A stretch of DNA of 64,000 bases, taken from the NCBI GenBank assembly GCA_964035015.1, contig OZ036004.1, positions 4,415,682-4,479,681 of the forward strand. Reading direction: 5' to 3'. The translations under genes were made by a program, and so were the position numbers. The DNA is from Corallium rubrum. Taxonomy: Eukaryota > Cnidaria > Anthozoa > Scleralcyonacea > Coralliidae. Below are positions 46,870 through 59,525 of the stretch, piece after piece. Within the stretch, counting starts at the first letter, position 1, and each line of letters begins with the position of its first letter. The notes below the pieces were generated by a model. It saw only the letters and a program-made list of their open reading frames with translations. It was not told the DNA's origin and searched no databases.

Positions 46870-47423
46870 AGAAAAAATAAAAATTTTCCACAGAATTAAG
46901 GACTGCAAGCTGCTTGGCAGAAATGGAGGGACTTCGCAAGACAAGTGTGATTTGTGATAGGAAGTTACCAGATAGGCTGAAGACCAATATATACAGAACA
47001 GTGATAAGACCGATGCTAATGTACGGTGCAGAGACCTGGCTCCTAAAAAGAAAGGAGGAACTTATACTTATAAGAACAGAGATGAGAATACTACGTTGGG
47101 CACAGGGCATCTCCCTGAGAGAGAAAAAGACCAATGAAACAGTGAGAGAAATGGCAGAAGTAGAATGTATTGAAGAGAAGCTACGAGACGCCTGTCTACG
47201 ATGGTATGGACACGTATACAGAAGAAAGGAAGATCATCCATTGAGAAGAGTGGTGGACATGCCAATCCCGGGAAAAAGGAAAAGAGGAAGACAACACAAG
47301 AAATGGGAAGACACAGTAAAAGAAGATATGAAACGAAGGAATATGACAAATGAAGATGTCAACGACCGACAGAGCTCAATGGCGACGAAAGCTCCTCCCC
47401 AGGCCGACCCCTGTCCGAGGTAG
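46870..47423 (+). pseudogene. 3' fragment of a non-LTR retrotransposon reverse transcriptase (RTE-like)
   Basis: The frame ending at 47423 encodes the C-terminal part of a LINE ORF. A segment like KLPDRLKTNIYRTVIRPMLM-YGAETW is followed by EMRILRW, ECIEEKLRDACLRWYGHVYR, DHPLRRVVDM, PGKRKRGR and a W-x-D-T-V-K-E-D-M motif. This order (IYRTVIRP-x-YGAE-W … LRWYGHV-R … GRP) is characteristic of the region after the reverse-transcriptase palm in RTE/BovB-like and related LINEs. The catalytic YxDD core and the endonuclease are absent, so the copy is 5'-truncated and dead. No true ATG starts it. Clade assignment is from memory of the motif order. Confidence 0.8.
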
Positions 47424-47426
47424 ACA

Positions 47427-48019
47427 GGTGTCACGGTCTCAGCGATCCCCCAGTCTGAGTTATCTCCTAAGACCAACTGCGTAGTTATCCCCTGCTTTTC
47501 TGCATTGATATTGTCGTTGTTCTAACTCAAAAAATACGTATAATCATGGAAACCACACTTTTATCACGTTCTTTTAAACATTTGGTCGCAAGGTAATCAA
47601 TATCATAAGTATAAATATAAAACGTCTGTGATTATTATGAATGGCAATACCATGTAACTCATATAAATAATAGTTCGCTATTCAGAGCATTGAAGACTAC
47701 TTATGTCTTATTAAATTTACATATTCTTAGAATGATGAAGTATCAAGTTTAGCGAGACGAAAGCTTATCGAACTATTATTTATATGAGTTACATGGTATT
47801 GCCATTCGTAACAATCATAGACGTTTTATATTTATACTTATGATATTGATTAACTTGCGACCAAATGTTTAAAAGAACGTGATAAAAGTATGGCTTCCAT
47901 GATTATACGTATTTTTCGAGTTAGAACAACGACAATATCAATGCAGAAAAGCAGGGGATAACTGCGCAGTTGGTCTTAGGGGATAACTCAGACTGGGGGA
48001 TCGCTGAGACCGTGACACC
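47427..48019. mobile_element. 593-bp long inverted repeat immediately after the LINE fragment
   Basis: The arms are about 260 bp. The left begins GGTGTCACGGTCTCAGCGAT, and the right ends with its reverse complement GATCGCTGAGACCGTGACACC. The arms share CTAACTCAAAAAATACG-type and TAAACATTTGGTCGCAAG words with a few substitutions. The centre is at about 47690-47765 and contains GAAGTATCAAG. The left arm starts four bases after the LINE stop codon, so it may be part of, or inserted into, that element's 3' UTR. Confidence 0.9.
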
Positions 48020-48246
48020 GGCCTCAAATCAACTTGATGCTCAAATGTAAACATTTTCTAACAACATACCCAAACAGCTGTACGCCAAATTAATGTATTT
48101 TTAAAAGATATATGATACGATATGTTAATGACCAGATTACTATGACAACGCACACAAGAAACCATTGCAAGTAATTATAGATATAATCCGCGAAGATATA
48201 AAACTAGACCAAAAGCCAAGGCCTGCCAACAATTTAAAGAAATATC

Positions 48247-48381
48247 AGATAAAACACAATCCGAAGACGAACATCTTGAAAACCCAAGATATGGATTAAG
48301 ACAAGACAAAGATGAAACGGTTTCATCTTTCTTTTTTTTTTGAGTTTTCAATATATGTTCGTCTTCGGATTATGTTTTATC
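48247..48381. mobile_element. Foldback element (CGAAGACGAACAT)
   Basis: AGATAAAACACAATCCGAAG and ACGAACATCTTGAAAACC pair with GTTTTCAATATATGTTCGTC and TTCGGATTATGTTTTATCT. A small inner hairpin, GATGAAACGGTTTCATC, sits between them. Confidence 0.8.
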
Positions 48382-48399
48382 TTATATATAAAACTAGCA

Positions 48400-50250
48400 G
48401 AAGTTAGTTTTGACAAAATGCCCAAATTAAAGTTCTAGCTGTTAATCGTTTGGCCATTTTTATTAACATTGCTTTCCAACACTCAGGGTGGCTTTGTCTC
48501 TTGTCGTGTAGACAACACCGGAGTTTTCTCAAGAAACTGACTGGCGTGCAAGAGTACAGCAGCTCGAGAACAATAAAGCATCATTAATATCACTACCACA
48601 GCATGCGAGCGTTAAAACTCGTGTAATATCCTCTTTATAATTACCTAAAATTGACGCAACATCCTTCAACGTATCTAGATTGCCTTGATAAGCAACAGAT
48701 CTTAATTAATAGCATGCAAGCTAATTATTTAAGCTTTCAAATCGCTCATGGTTGACCCGAATTAAAAGCAAAAAGTGTCACCTTATAAGATCCATGTTCA
48801 AAGGTGTCCAGCCAAATAAAATCATTTAGCGTTATTAGCCAGAAAAAACACACTAAACACCTACTTAAACAAGTGGAATAGACAGACGACTGGAAAACGG
48901 CCAAGAAAAAGGTTACAAGCGCGCGAAAACTCGAAAGATTACCTATATAGATACAAATTTGTACTGAAAGGATTTTTTTTCTTAGCCCGAGGGGCTAATT
49001 AAGAAGAAAAAGAAGAAAGAAAAAAGAAAAACCAACACACATAGGTATAGAGAAGACTATAGCTATAGCAAGTATAATAAGTCTGAATTTATTATTAAGT
49101 GAATATATAAAAGCTATTTACTGCCGTCAACAATTAGGAATAGTTAGATAAAGTTATCAAATATTATAAAGATCAGCTTAAAAGGCCCAATGAGGGGTCT
49201 TGAAAAACATTGGCTTTCCTAGCACCGTTTAATCATTCCGGTAAAAAAATATGACAAAATTATCAACACCTTTAATCTGGAACGGTTGTCGGAAGCGAAA
49301 ATCTTTAAGCTTTTGAGGAAGATTTTTATTCTATTTCTCCATAAGCGCTATAACACTCTGACATTTTTCCCTTAAAACTATGTTCTATGTTGGCAAGCTT
49401 GCCTGCCAAATGTCAACTATAAGTAGAGTTTTAAAAAGGGAGAAATTAAGCGAATATTAAATAAGTAGCCCCGTTGTGATGGGGTACAACACAATGGTTT
49501 CAGTTTTCACAAAAGGTGTCTTCACATCTTTATAAATGACATGCGCCAAAGATTTATCTTATTTAACACAGGATCTTAGACCATAATTGCTCTGACACTA
49601 TATGGCACTGTGAACTGAACAAACTGAAACTGGTAAGAAACGTTTGCGGCTATAAAGGTAAGGGTTGTACGTAACGCTCTATGACAATATATACTCAGCC
49701 TTTACTACTCAATGTCAGTTCTTTTAGTAAACAAAACAAGAGAGAAGATATAGACAGATATAGATATACATCATAAATGCTATTGTTTTGATCACGATTT
49801 TTGAAAAGATAAAATATGTTGACCTCAAATAAACACACAAGCTCTAAAAGGTTTTACATGAACACTGTACAGAATATTAAGCTATATTAGTATACCTACA
49901 CCTTTAAACAATGTTTGTGGTGCAAAAGACAGGAGTGGCGACACACCGGTGGTACATAAACACCACAAACGAGACTTTGCATATAGTCTTCACCCAGACG
50001 CGGATAAGATAGGATATAATTATAGCCTAACATCACATCAACCGTCTCATCCATCGTTCAACCGTTTGCACTTCAGCCCTTTGCGACCAATTTAGAACGT
50101 CTCTCTATAGACGCTCCTAGGTAAACAATATCTTTGTTTTTTGGAATAGCCAGTCTTCTCAGATGAAATCATTATCCGTTGGTATTATACTTTCCAATCA
50201 AAACTGTATCACAACACTATTTATAAAATAACATTTTGAAAACGCAAGCG
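48400..50250. other. AT-rich DNA without a supportable gene
   Basis: I see only low-complexity GAAAAAGAAGAAAG at about 49005-49030 and short TA tracts. There is no frame with recognisable domains. Confidence 0.5.
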
Positions 50251-50254
50251 GTGA

Positions 50255-50632
50255 TTGGTTAAAAGCCGTGTTTCTATAACTCTGTGGAAAACATGGATAG
50301 ATTACGCCATCCAATACGCCATCATTCTAATTAAAATTTGTACAGAATCACCATTATACGCCATCCACTTCGCCATCCATGGAGGTTAATGAGAATTTAC
50401 GCTTTTTATTTGTATTAATTTTAACGTTTAATCTATTTCTGACGAGTTATTTTATAAAGGAAAAGAAAAAAAATTTCTGTGTTCCTATAGAGTTATAGAA
50501 ACATTTGTGGAAGTTTGGAAAAACTCAGGAAATAGTGTGGAAACACTAATTTCTCGTTCTCCCAAACTTTCCCTCGTGTTTCTATAACTCTCATAGAAAC
50601 ACGGAAAAAATGTTTTCTATTTCTTAAATAGT
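50255..50632. mobile_element. MITE family 2, copy 3
   Basis: GTGATTGGTTAAAAGCCGTG, CTATAACTCTGTGGAAAACA, ACGCCATCCAATACGCCATC, GTTCCTATAGAGTTATAGAA and a closing half GTTTCTATAACTCTCATAGA with AACACGGAAAAAATGTTTTC. It is the best-preserved copy of this family in the window. Confidence 0.85.
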
Positions 50633-51164
50633 TAAACTTAACTCAATCTTTGATGTGGATTGTTCTGGAACTTGGAAAACCCTCTGTACTAAATGTCGTT
50701 CACTTCAAACTAATTGTTGTAATTATATTATTTTTAGCTACTTTGAATGCCTTTTAATTTTAGGTTAACTTTTATGTTGTCAACGTTATATGTTCTGGTT
50801 TGACTTAAAATTGGATTTCTACGCCCTGTTGTGTACCCCCATCAATCATATTTTATGATCGTTAAGTTAATAATAAAACTGAATGTGGTATGGGCTAGAA
50901 TAAATTAATTAATATCCAGGCATGCAAAATAAAAGAGACTGAAGTAATTTGACATACACCACAATAAAATGATAATTAAATGGCGTCAGCCAAAATAAAA
51001 TGAACTCCAAGCTTTGAATGTTATTCCTGCCAAATTAGCCAAGAATAACAGCAAGTTAATTTACCTCAACGCTTTAAATATATTATGTAATCAACAATAT
51101 TAAAACGTCAGTATTTCGTTATTAAAACTAGGTATTCTATCACGTTTTCATTTAGCACTCTACA

Positions 51165-51640
51165 TTTCATCTTTATTTATATTGGATAACTCTATCAGTC
51201 ATATCTAAACTGTTCTCTCTAGAGGTCCAGTAAGAACCATCCCTCATTTGCTAAGTGTTCTTACAGTAGGAAACCAGAGTAAACTAAACTAACTTTATTT
51301 ATACTGGATAACTCTATATCAGTCATATCTAAACTGTTCTCTCCAGAGGTCCAGTAAGAACCATCCCTCATTTGCTAAGTGTTCTTACAGTAGGAAACCA
51401 GAGTAAACTAAACTAACTTTATTTATACTGGATAACCCTATCAGTCATATCTAAGCTGTTCTCTCTCTATAGAGGTCCAGTAAGAGTCATCTCTCAATAG
51501 TCCAGTGTTACTACAGGAGGAAACCAAAGAAAACTAAACTAACTTTAGTTATACTGGATAATCCTATCAGTCATATATAAACTGTTCTATAAAGGACCAG
51601 TAAGTGTTACGGTACAAGAGGAAACCAGAACACTCAAAGA
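51165..51640 (+). repeat. Minisatellite of about 122 bp, four copies
   Basis: TGGATAACTCTATCAGTCAT-type words start near 51183, 51305, 51430 and 51553, with CTAAACTGTTCTCTC, GAGGTCCAGTAAGA, TTACAGTAGGAAACCAGAG and AAACTAAACTAACTTTA in each. The last copy is shortened. A GAAACGTCAGTATTTCG fragment (51103-51119) precedes it. Confidence 0.9.
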
Positions 51641-51649
51641 AAACTAGAG

Positions 51650-53050
51650 GTTTTTAAAAATTTCCAATGTATACCAGAAGCAACTATAATTCAATATAAG
51701 CAAGAAAATTCTAACAGAAATGTTTTAAATGTAGACTTCATAACTAACGTTTAAATTGTGTAAGTTAGTAGCTTATATATAGTATTTCGTTAATGAAAAT
51801 ATATTTATATATATATATATATAGAATCACTGCATGTAAATTATTTTTAAACTTAATATAGTTAAACCTTTCAATCTGGAGACAGTTTACAACAAACGAT
51901 CTATCTACTCATTTACATGATGTTACACTGAATGATATCATTATGACTTTTAACCGACAACCTGTTCAGTTGCCCAATGTAATTTCCTTATAGGTTTTCC
52001 ACAACTGGCATGTTTCACGAATTAACATTGTGGGAAGCATCGTGCTGCGTTAAAAATCGTTGTTAAAAATCGAGCAGTGTGATATCACTTTTCAGAAAAT
52101 ATAAATACACCAGACAAAATAATGTTATAGAAAGTACAACCTTTGTTCATAGTATAATACATATTGAAGAACATGAACCAACACACTACAGAACAATTAA
52201 TACTATATGAACAGAAAATCTTTGAGAATAATACAAAAATACAAGGACTTACTTTAGAGTTTAGAAAACGCCTCGAAATTCTGATCCCTTTTACAGTTCG
52301 TGTTTGAAATGACAGTGCGGGCGTATCACGTATAAGTAGATTAGCTAAGTTAATTATAAAGCTAGATCTACTGATTTAATTTTCAGATAAGCTTTCTCAA
52401 AAACAAGTTCAAAAACCACAGCAGTGCTAATTGTTTCAGGCTTGTCACGCTTAAATCTAATCAACACTAAATTCTTGACACCTATCCCGATTAGCTTTCT
52501 GTCAAAACATTTAACAGAACTTACTCAACACGTTATAAATGATTTATTTGTGGCCCTCAGTCTAAAAGACTGAAGTGTCATCACACAAATAGTTTGTCAG
52601 TTGCTCTTGTGTAAAGTAAAACAGTCGATGACTATTTGATAACAGAAGCGATTTTGGATACTTGAAATTTAATTAAAGTTATGATTTTCTCTCTTATCTT
52701 TCACCTGAATCTTTAGCTGTTTATATGATATTAGGTTTTCCAGACAACGTGACTATAATTTAGCCTCAGAAATTAACCCGATGTTTATGCCAGTGATAAT
52801 TAGTTATAACTTCACAACTATAGATTAAAATGTTGACCCCATAAGCTGTATACGCTTTAATTGTAATCGTATTAAAATAAAATGTATTGTATTGTAAAAT
52901 ATGGCAATGGTTCAACGCGGTCTGAAGCTTAGCGCGTGTCATTAGCAAAGGGAAAAAATATGAAGAGATTAGACTTATAATCCATAAAGCAAGCATTACG
53001 TTTAGCAGACGATTAACTTCAGAAGAGCATATACTAGACTCGTTACAGAA
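51650..53050. other. AT-rich DNA without a supportable gene
   Basis: I found nothing identifiable apart from (TA)n at about 51806-51823. Confidence 0.5.
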
Positions 53051-53640
53051 AGTTTGAGATAAGCACTAAAAAAAATCACATTGTTAACACCACCACACAC
53101 AATACTTTTAAGCTATGTAAATGAAGCCACGGAGCCACCAACGGCAACATATAGATAAGATATAACTGTTGTATAATATGAAACCGGATTATTTGTTTAA
53201 CACATATATAATATAATCTCATTACATGTTTTTGTCCATAATAATCAGTTATCATTCGCAGAATATTAACTATACTGGAATGACAGTTTGAACTTGAGAA
53301 GCATACAGAAATATCCAAGAAAAACACAAGGTATGCCCAGAGCGGTTGTAAAAAACCGAATAACATATTTGAATTAAACATATATTCAACCATTACTGTG
53401 TCTAAGATGGCTGAGGATTCTCCCTTTGACGAGTAGAATCGTCTGGTGTTAGACAAAGTAACATAATAAAGGACTAAAGTGGCCTTTCTAGTCGGTTTAG
53501 GCAGGCACAGATGGGTTAATAGGTTAATGTTTGACCTTTTAGCATCTCAAAGCAGCTTTAAATCGCTCTAGGGACAGAAAAACGAGCTATAAATAAAGCT
53601 GATCATGCATATCAAAACTTGAAAGCTTCAGAAAGGCTTG

Positions 53641-53774
53641 GGCCACGTCCACACCTATGCGTTTTCATAGCGTTTTTATATTGTTCTCGGTCCTCAGGGG
53701 AGCAGAAAACAATGGTCTCATTACCTGAAACAATATGAAAACGCTAGGAAAACGTATACGTGTGGACGTAGCCT
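53641..53774. mobile_element. Short hAT-like MITE (CGTCCACACG), copy 3
   Basis: GGCCACGTCCACACCTATGC and GTATACGTGTGGACGTAGCC form the ends. The interior (TATTGTTCTCGGTCCTCAGG, GAAACAATATGAAAACGC) is the fullest of the three copies. Confidence 0.88.
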
Positions 53775-54166
53775 TGATGTTTTCTTTTTCTTGTACCTAA
53801 TTACAATTGGGAAGATCGTCATGTCTATATATAACTATTGGCTATACGCTTTCCAGAAAGACAATTCTGAAACATGTTTCTCTTTCAACTGTATATATTG
53901 CATGGGCAACCTACATATCAATCAATCCATCTCATATGCAAAAGCGTATGAATATACTGATTTTAAAACTAAGAACAGATTAAATTAATGTCAAATTGAT
54001 CGTTATTATATAATTATGATAGTGTAAAAAAAATTGGAATGTTCTCGGGTAAGGTATACACAGATATTACCCAGGAAGGATTATTACTGCTACTATAAAG
54101 AAAAAAGCAGTAATTAAGTACACAAACACTACCTTGGACACGAACAAAGAGCTTAAAGACTAAGAC

Positions 54167-54341
54167 CCCGTTTATACGATGCCGGTACAATTTGAAAACG
54201 GAACAAAATCATGCCGTTTAGGCCTTGCGTTTACACGATACCGGCACAAAAATAACATGAAATGTTATATGTTGTATTTGCATACCGGCATGATTTTGTT
54301 CCGTTTTCAAATTGTACCGGCATCGTGTAAACGGGGTATAA
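54167..54341. mobile_element. MITE family 3 (CCGTTTACACGATGC), copy 2
   Basis: GACCCCGTTTATACGATGCC faces GGCATCGTGTAAACGGGG. The core GGAACAAAATCATGCCG, CGTTTACACGATACCGGC and AACATGAAATGTTATATG is shared, in opposite orientation, with 35618-35790. Confidence 0.88.
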
Positions 54342-55118
54342 TTTATGCCACAGCTTAAGCCAAAAGCTACATTGTCTTTAGCTTATTCTTTCAATTCTCA
54401 TTTTGGAACACGAACTTATAGGGATTACAAGCGAACGTAGCAGATATATTCTGCTAAACCGTTTACAAAATTTACGAATGATATAAAGCCTTCGAGAAAA
54501 CGAAAAGAGAATTCTACGTATCATGATAATCTATGGTGACAGGTTAAATCCGTCAAGTTAACAGAGAAATGTGTTTTGTCACGATCTGAACGTCACTTTC
54601 AGCTTGGCCTTGGGGAATATAAACCAGTCTGTTGATGCATTAGCTGAGCTATATTAAGTCGTTTGGTGAACGGTGCGCTTTTTAAATCCAATTTAAGTTC
54701 ACGAAAAACAGCATAATGGACATGTTATGTTTATTTCAAACAATGGTGAGCTTTCACTATTTTTTTTTTCACTCTTTTTACCAAAAAATACGCTTTGCAT
54801 ATAGCATCGCTTATTCTGAATTATAAAAACAACTCTGGATATATAATTACAGATATATATTACAAAACTGATAAATATCATGTCTAATAAATAGATATAT
54901 GTTGGATAAGACCGGTTAAAATTAATTTTGCCTCAGCTTAATTAATTCAAAGTTCAAGGTTGAAATATCTAATTTATAATAACAAAAAGGTGCTGAAGGG
55001 CTCTGCTCGAAACGTCAGTATTTCATTATCAAAACTATTCTCGACAGTTTAGCAACTTTTCACTTTGCACTCTACTTACGGCTGATATGACGTGTGCACT
55101 TACGGTTGACGTGTGCAC

Positions 55119-55500
55119 TCACAGGTGGCGTGTGCTGTTAGGGCGCTGCCTCTCACCAATATAGTTAAGCCCTATTTTGGACGGGGTTAGTACTTGGATG
55201 GGTGACCGTCTGGGAATAACCCTGTTCTCGTGCTTGAGGCTCATGTGAGTAGAGTTTAGTTGGTCTCTCCTGTGCTTCGAGGGTTTTTCACCGGGTTCTC
55301 CGGTTTTCCTCCCTCCGCAAAACCAACACCTAGGTCTCAGCTGTAATTCGTGAGCCGATATATGTCGTATGGCGGCTGCCTGAGCGCCTTTAACATGCCT
55401 TCGACTCGGCCATGTCAAAAATTATTGTAAGGCGCATCTGAAAACCTTAAAGTTGAATTTGCGCGGTATAATACATGTTATTATTATTATTATTAAACAT
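55119..55500 (+). mobile_element. 5S-rRNA-headed SINE, full-length copy 3
   Basis: The plus strand reads GTTAGGGCGCTGCCTCTCAC, GTTAAGCCC, GGTTAGTACTTGGATGGGTG, ACCGTCTGGGAATAACCC, then the body GTGAGTAGAGTTTAGTTGG, CCGGTTTTCCTCCCTCCGC and GGCGGCTGCCTGAGCGCC, and an (ATT)n tail at about 55480-55495. The 5S A-box and C-box equivalents (AGTTAAGCCC; TGGATGGGTGACC) are both present. This is the only copy here with a complete body and simple-repeat tail, so it defines the family length at about 380 bp. Confidence 0.88.
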
Positions 55501-55509
55501 GCTTGTTTG

Positions 55510-56990
55510 GTGAAAAAAAAAATAACTTAATGATAAAATCATTAAGGTTTAATGTTTTTTATTGCAGTTAACCCTTTAAGGGTTAGGCTTTCACTCGAGT
55601 TGTTGCTGTGAGATAGATTAGAACTCTCTCTTTTTATTCTAACCGGACAGACGATTGAACTCGTCAAGGACAAGGGTATGAAGGAAGTCGTCTTGAAAAG
55701 TCATGCAGCAAAGGTTAAAGTCCGAAAAAATTGTTTTGCTTATTGAATATTGATTTAATATTTTCAACAGCATTTTAATGCTGGACAAATGTGAGAGGTG
55801 ACAAACAGTCATTTCATATCAGTTACTGACCACAGTGTTTGCCGTTGCTATAGTTAGCTTGTGGGGTAAAGTAAATAATAGACATATAAACAGCACAATA
55901 TGATCCTTGAAAATGCACGAAAGATATACGAAGCAAGCTATCGATAACTGCCAAGCAAACAAAATACTAAAAGAAAAACGTCCTGGGTTGAGGCGCTGAC
56001 AGTTAGCGTGATGAATAGACGAGGTTTAATTACATTATCTGCGAGATCTATATCAGAGGGGTTCGCTTTCCGTTTTCTTTTGTTCCCAAAACACATCCTT
56101 ACGTGAGGTCATGTCGTGTTAAAATTTAAAGTCTAATGGGAAAGACTCGAAACGAAAACAAAACAAAGGACAAGAATGAACCAGAATGCTGTCTGGTGTA
56201 CTCAAGTGTAATTATGATTGATTTTGAAGATTGTGTTGTGTTGACATGAACATTAAATCGAATCAAGAAACAATGAAAGCACACCAAGAACACAGCGACT
56301 AAATATCAACTAACGTCCCATATATGCACATCTTGGACCCTGCGGCGACTTATATTTTTACGTTTTGGCTGTCGTGTTGATTTGCTCACTAGATATTATT
56401 TTTAACTTGTTTTTAACCAATTATAAAGTGATTCCAATATACTTGGCAGTGTTGTTTTTAATTTGTTGATGCCTCGCGTGACTTTTTGACATCACGCAAC
56501 AAAACAGAAAATGTGTTTTTCCAGCTATTTTTTTAATTTTATTTCTTCATGTATATAAAATGATTAGAATCATATATTAAGTGACACGATTTATAATTTA
56601 TTTACCACGAGAGTTTCAAGTTGTAGTGACAGCTATAGTTTCTGAAGAGGCCAGTCCTGAACTTCAGAGTTGTTATTTTGTGTTTGACCAAACAGCAAAT
56701 AAGCTAAGACAAATATTTTCGGGAAGCATGCATGAGTTATCATGGATTAACACATGGTGTTGTTTTAACCAAATGCCAGATAAGGTAGTAATAATGATAA
56801 TAATAATAATATATTACTATATAAAATAGAGTGGTTTATTGATGTTTCCACCATGCACTAATAAAATCGATAATCTCACATGTGTGGTTATTCATGGTAA
56901 TCTCACATGTGTTGATTATCGTTAAACGTAAAACTGCTCTATTCTTGTGGGGCAATATAGGACTATTCTTTACATAAGAAACAGAATAAT
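55510..56990. other. AT-rich DNA without a supportable gene
   Basis: Minor features only: CTCACATGTGT occurs twice at about 56875-56920 in a small AT-rich repeat, and there is an (ATA)n run near 56795. The open frame at 56581 lacks an ATG and any recognised domain. Confidence 0.45.
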
Positions 56991-56992
56991 AC

Positions 56993-57118
56993 ATGGATGT
57001 TTGGAATATGAAATTATTTCTCGTGTTGACCAAGATATCTCACTCGCTCGCTTTGCTCCCTTGTGAGATATGCTGGTCAACACTCGAAATAAATTTCATA
57101 TTTTCGCACATCCATCAT
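56993..57118. mobile_element. Small foldback element
   Basis: GGATGTTTGGAATATGAAAT, TTCTCGTGTTGACCA and ATATCTCAC pair with GTGAGATATGCTGGTCAACA, CTCGAAATAAATTTCATATT and GCACATCC. The loop holds TCGCTCGCTTTGCTCCC. Confidence 0.8.
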
Positions 57119-58062
57119 CCATATAATTCTCTATATAATAATAATAATATCATATTTCTTAGTAAGATATATAAATCTGCATCCAAAAGACTTTCATTAT
57201 ATCTCAGGGCACATAATTCAACAGAAGCAAGACTTAATTTTAACAGAAATATCTTAACTTAACTTTGGACTTTATATTATAACTATAACGTTTAGATTGT
57301 ATAAGCTTGTGCATGTTATCTAAGTTCTGAAGATGTTTTTAAATATTACATTACTTTAAAAGATATTTTTAAACTTATATTTTAAACCTTCAATTCAGAT
57401 AATTTCTAATTCCTGAACTTTTGTTTTTCATTGTGAGTTTTGACTTGTATTCAAGGGTTAATCAAGATGTTGCTTTGGTTATTTGATTTAGCTTGGACTT
57501 TGCGGCGTGATGTTTTTATAACCTTGGTAATCACAACCGTACAATAAACGGCTACAGTGTCGCACCCATGCACAAACAAGGTGCTCAACATATATAGAAT
57601 ACAACATTTGTACCATGCAGGAATGAAATAAGAAGACTACTTACCTCATAACTTGCTTGAATCCTCTTCTCTTTCCAAATCCCAAACAATATAAAACATA
57701 ATCCCATTCCACATTTGTGTCACTCCAAATCCTTCAGTTTTTTAAACCATGGGAAACATTAGATGTAAATATAAATGAATCATCCTTATATACATATATA
57801 ACTACTTCAACACAAAAGCCTTGAGAAAAATAGGCGAGTACTTCCATCAGTATACTGCTCCAAAAACTTCACTTCCAATAATTTTTTTGTTCCAGTAATA
57901 TATACATATATGTTACCCATATCCATAAGACTGTATGTGCGGCATGCTGCCTACAAAATAGCAAATTATAATTTGTATTAATTATAGTGATGTTGACCGA
58001 GGCATTTAAGGATTTACTTTCAGCATTAAGGGTCGTATGTTATCTCGACTATGCATAATAGA

Positions 58063-58193
<131 letters not shown>

Positions 58194-58499
58194 TATATCA
58201 TTTCTGTAAGTTAATAATACATGGTGTTGCCACAAATTCTCCCTTACTATTACAATTTGTGACCATCCAAACATTCAAGGAATTAAATCAGTAATTGTTA
58301 ACATATAATTCATTCGCTGTTAACAAGGTGTCTCGAATATCTACATGGTCACATAAGTAAAACAGACATTTTGGTTTTAAAGTTAAAGTCAAATAAAGAA
58401 GTACATTTTTGTGTTTTTTAGTTTATATTTCAGGTCAATAAAATATCAACAGACGTTTGATAGACGTTCGTTCCTCAAGCTTAAATACTTAGGAAATAT

Positions 58500-58625
58500 T
58501 TCTGAGAGCTGTCTGTGGGAATCGAATTAACCTGCAACCTTCTAATGGGTTATAGACGCTCTAACTGATTGATTCGAATGACCGAGTTAGCCGCTCGAAC
58601 CCTTGAGCTACTGAGGCTAAAATGA
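58500..58625 (-). repeat. Degenerate tRNA-like SINE fragment
   Basis: On the minus strand, AAGGTTGCAGGTTAATTCGA-like box B sequence and GCTCAAGGGTTCGAGCGGC are visible, along with CTAACCCATTAGAAGG. A similar tRNA-like snippet (TGGGATTCGAACCTGCGACC on plus) lies at 59490-59515. Both are too diverged to fold fully. Confidence 0.5.
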
Positions 58626-58774
58626 AGAGCTATAAGGTTGCATGTTCATGAAGAGCTATAAGGTTGCAAGGTAGCATTTTACTATACTAGGATTAAAACC
58701 AACTACGACTACAGAACGAAAAAATGAACATTTACATCAGCTTAACCACATTTGCGGTAGCGGTAGTGGTAGTG

Positions 58775-58935
58775 GAAGTGTGATCTGAACCTCGCTAGCG
58801 GCAACCTTGCGAGCAATAGTGGCAACTGTGTACACTTCCCACTTTGCGAGCAAACCAGATTACCAGAGACACAGTTGTCACTATTGCTCGCAAAGTGGGA
58901 AGACACAGAGTTGCTTGCGGAGGAGGCTATAGAAA
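58775..58935. mobile_element. Small foldback (GCGAGCAATAGTG)
   Basis: TTGCGAGCAATAGTGGCAAC and CACTTCCCACTTTGCGAGC pair with GTTGTCACTATTGCTCGC and GCAAAGTGGGAAGACACAG. Arm spacing is short. Confidence 0.7.
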
Positions 58936-59525
58936 AATATTCCTGAGCTTCAGACAAGGATCGCACCTGCCTGCAACCTTCTAATGACATTACATGCCAT
59001 TAACCTTCTAATGACATTACATGCCATTACACCGGCTTGCATGCAAACGTCCCACATGAACTACATGTAGTATACCGCACCACTCAAATGAAAATATCCT
59101 AACGGCTCTTTATAGCTATGGAAAGAAAGTTGAACTACATAATTGGGTAAGATGGATATTTGTCGGATATGGCTCCAGACATTCTGGCTACTCTGAACTC
59201 AGAGAAACGGGCTACTGTCGACTCAGATTTCATAATTCCCTCGAGTTATTCTCATTCCTATTTCTAAGCCAAAAATTCTTTATAAGGCATATTAATTTTA
59301 TAAAACGATATCTTTTCAGTCCCTACACACAAGTGTCTGAGAGAACAATATAAACGTAATTGAAACCAGACTTGGCTCACTTCATTAACCTTGGAAAAAT
59401 ATTATCAAAGAATCATGATATATCAGTTGCTATACTTCGAGTGACGATCGATCTGAGTACTATATAAGTAGAGAAAAACACTACTCGATGGCGACTGGGA
59501 TTCGAACCTGCGACCTTCGGTTTAC

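Noticed and set aside
54505..54552. ILRIMIIYGDRLN, a BH3-spaced match on the plus strand
   Set aside because: The frame is only about 24 codons between stops, has no anchor downstream, and would need unsupported splicing. It is kept as a coincidence unless transcripts show otherwise.
55119..55260. Functional 5S rRNA gene
   Set aside because: Only the internal promoter region matches. The 5' and 3' stem I sequences are missing and a SINE body follows.
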